From Chitinophaga sp. Cy-1792 (GTDB taxonomy: Bacteria; Bacteroidota; Bacteroidia; Chitinophagales; Chitinophagaceae), in the NCBI RefSeq assembly GCF_011752935.1, contig NZ_VWWO01000002.1:930001-994000 (forward strand): 64,000 nt of DNA, read 5' to 3'. Numbering within the stretch: position 1 is the first letter of the stretch; every line of letters begins with the position of its first letter. The translations under genes were made by a program, and so were the position numbers. Shown here piece by piece: positions 63,901 through 64,000 of this stretch. The notes under the pieces are model-generated. The model made no database searches, was not told the origin of the DNA, and saw only the letters and a program-made list of their open reading frames with translations.

Positions 63901-64000
63901 CCCATGTAGCCGGTGATTGCCAGTTGCCACGTGTATCCTGCGTGATATAGTTAATAGTAGCGGTATGAAGATGATATTTCTTATTTTCTTTAGAACCGGG
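60983..64000 (-). CDS. Tc toxin A-type protein, C-terminal 1,000 residues (5' end outside window)
   Basis: The frame is open from the stop at 60983 to the window edge; the internal ATG at 63841 is not the start, because another 53 codons (including HLHTATINYITQDTRGNW) continue upstream. The sequence matches the C-terminal TcA/TcdA pore region: FYATELFFYAPALIAQYLRN, NEAAMNWYRYIFNP, YRGGNRCANTIG, a long coiled-coil shaft (about residues 560-800 of the visible 1005) and an end beta domain (INNSGTLKIHAISVSIPAV, ISPYEVFNATF). TcA forms a pentameric syringe that injects a toxin from a TcB/TcC cocoon into target cells, mostly insect. TcB and TcC are not in the window. Confidence 0.82.
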   Translation of the reverse strand, partial: PGSKENKKYHLHTATINYITQDTRGNWQSPATWDSFPFDLDLEDAQSTSRVLLMNTNAGLTPLKSFLTPDQPYWQKPVPLCINNTLYVYLSPLIPLRTNLDTSMKVPATMISSAYYDFCKIVADAWPKQAAIVFPPRYMSAAGIISERVAPQILKTTDNIYLFPWEQNGILAGVASYPRFSLFDVLKSCTSTFYLADEFYKEGSDILNTLPQSGNGHGSNWVLYSVQAIRGMQAMLANTNLGSILISGTLGKEPMVFGVDQYNNAGVGNTFAVATFNMVTISNLFPQLYEQYFRVHGLKASLDTTLQAAPLATDAVYDYSNYRTGHNVILPAIKNATQLLFSGTDGFYATELFFYAPALIAQYLRNNLWNEAAMNWYRYIFNPLAGNANPQQAWQFYPFFSSTDNTFTHEKKWVVEQYIRNVLEWGDNEFRQETWESLSMATQLYFEATDLLGTAPAILDLLYGYRGGNRCANTIGPDKMQYFFSWQQDENLSGLWSLVDDRLHKLRNGLNIDGQQEHPSEYGTPLNPGRLKLAMQHGGINPYDDSNLKTNTGIYRFRELLPVTASVIEMAAGFGNQLLGILQQHDGEKLQLLQATHQLNMENFIVQNYQAQIDAAEAEILGLQASLDKAQYEQQHYRNLILKGLIPQEATALQEMQTAMQLQESAAALREGATIAHLIPTIFGFADGGSHPGSAIDSAAQILTETATVKDHLGGLTSTKAGYTRRTEEWTFNESDVAFTVAQLTADITAANKRLLTAQAGLQQQQLAVTQSREMLDYLHKKFTNGDLYGWMSGQLSSLYFKVYQLALAALHRLQAAYAYELNDQSNFIPANSWNSLRKGLLAADTLKLAVARLNAAYLNNNKRRQEAEIMISLKQRYAALFTQFQQTGKIDFKILKDNTWINNSGTLKIHAISVSIPAVISPYEVFNATFKNNGLNEQIIISRGIDDMGIFPDEFSDGRYLPFEGLTVPGADTDPNASWSLTIPDADLAKRISDVVITIKYKAF

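Overview
The window looks like chromosomal DNA of a Chitinophaga-type bacterium (phylum Bacteroidota). It has several TonB-dependent outer-membrane receptors with STN and carboxypeptidase-regulatory domains, a SusC/SusD pair, ECF sigma/FecR anti-sigma pairs, many short-signal lipoproteins, TAnnTTTG-like promoter boxes and almost no Shine-Dalgarno sequences. These assignments come from reading the sequence; no database search was run.

Layout. 1-4.9 kb: end of a TonB receptor, a DUF4397 lipoprotein and a large IPT/TIG-like lipoprotein, closed by a perfect hairpin terminator. 5.1-12.2 kb: a lasso-peptide gene cluster. It holds a PqqD-like leader-binding B1, a transglutaminase-like B2 protease, an Asn-synthetase-like cyclase, a 47-aa precursor gene too short for ordinary gene calling, an HPr-kinase-like kinase and a 693-aa protein with terpene-cyclase-like (alpha/alpha barrel) repeats. 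On the opposite strand are a nucleotidyltransferase and a small Nif11-like gene. The predicted core starts with Thr1, has Asp9 as ring acceptor and ends in Ser, the residue expected for a C-terminal Ser kinase. No lasso ABC exporter is visible.

12.4-22.9 kb: an AT-rich accessory island of about 15 small genes, interpreted as an orphan immunity array left by Rhs polymorphic toxins. Only scraps of the toxins remain: three copies of the SNHLGNV...ATVS Rhs core motif, one with the SAHDYYPFGMLMPGR segment, and two toxin-tip remnants. A 356-bp direct repeat carries a truncated XRE regulator plus the Rhs scrap. One immunity candidate is a clear SUKH (SMI1/KNR4) protein and several others carry secretion signals.

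23.1-40.1 kb: a polysaccharide utilisation locus with ECF sigma factor, FecR, SusC, SusD, two paralogous DUF6528-like lipoproteins, a GH20 hexosaminidase, a GH106-like glycosidase and a GH2 enzyme. A duplicated bipartite motif upstream of fecR looks like a pair of sigma-factor target promoters. 40.1-45.8 kb: housekeeping and miscellaneous genes (PH-domain protein, TPR membrane protein, phosphoesterase, MFS exporter with divergent AraC regulator, cytochrome c lipoprotein).

46.0-60.8 kb: a second sigma/anti-sigma/TonB receptor system whose operon continues with two DUF4397-type lipoproteins, three FAS1 (fasciclin) lipoproteins and an Oar-like TonB receptor. 61-64 kb: the C-terminal 1,000 residues of a Tc-toxin A-type protein on the minus strand, running off the window end. 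A 53-bp REP-like double palindrome occurs twice, once in each orientation (37.5 and 60.9 kb).
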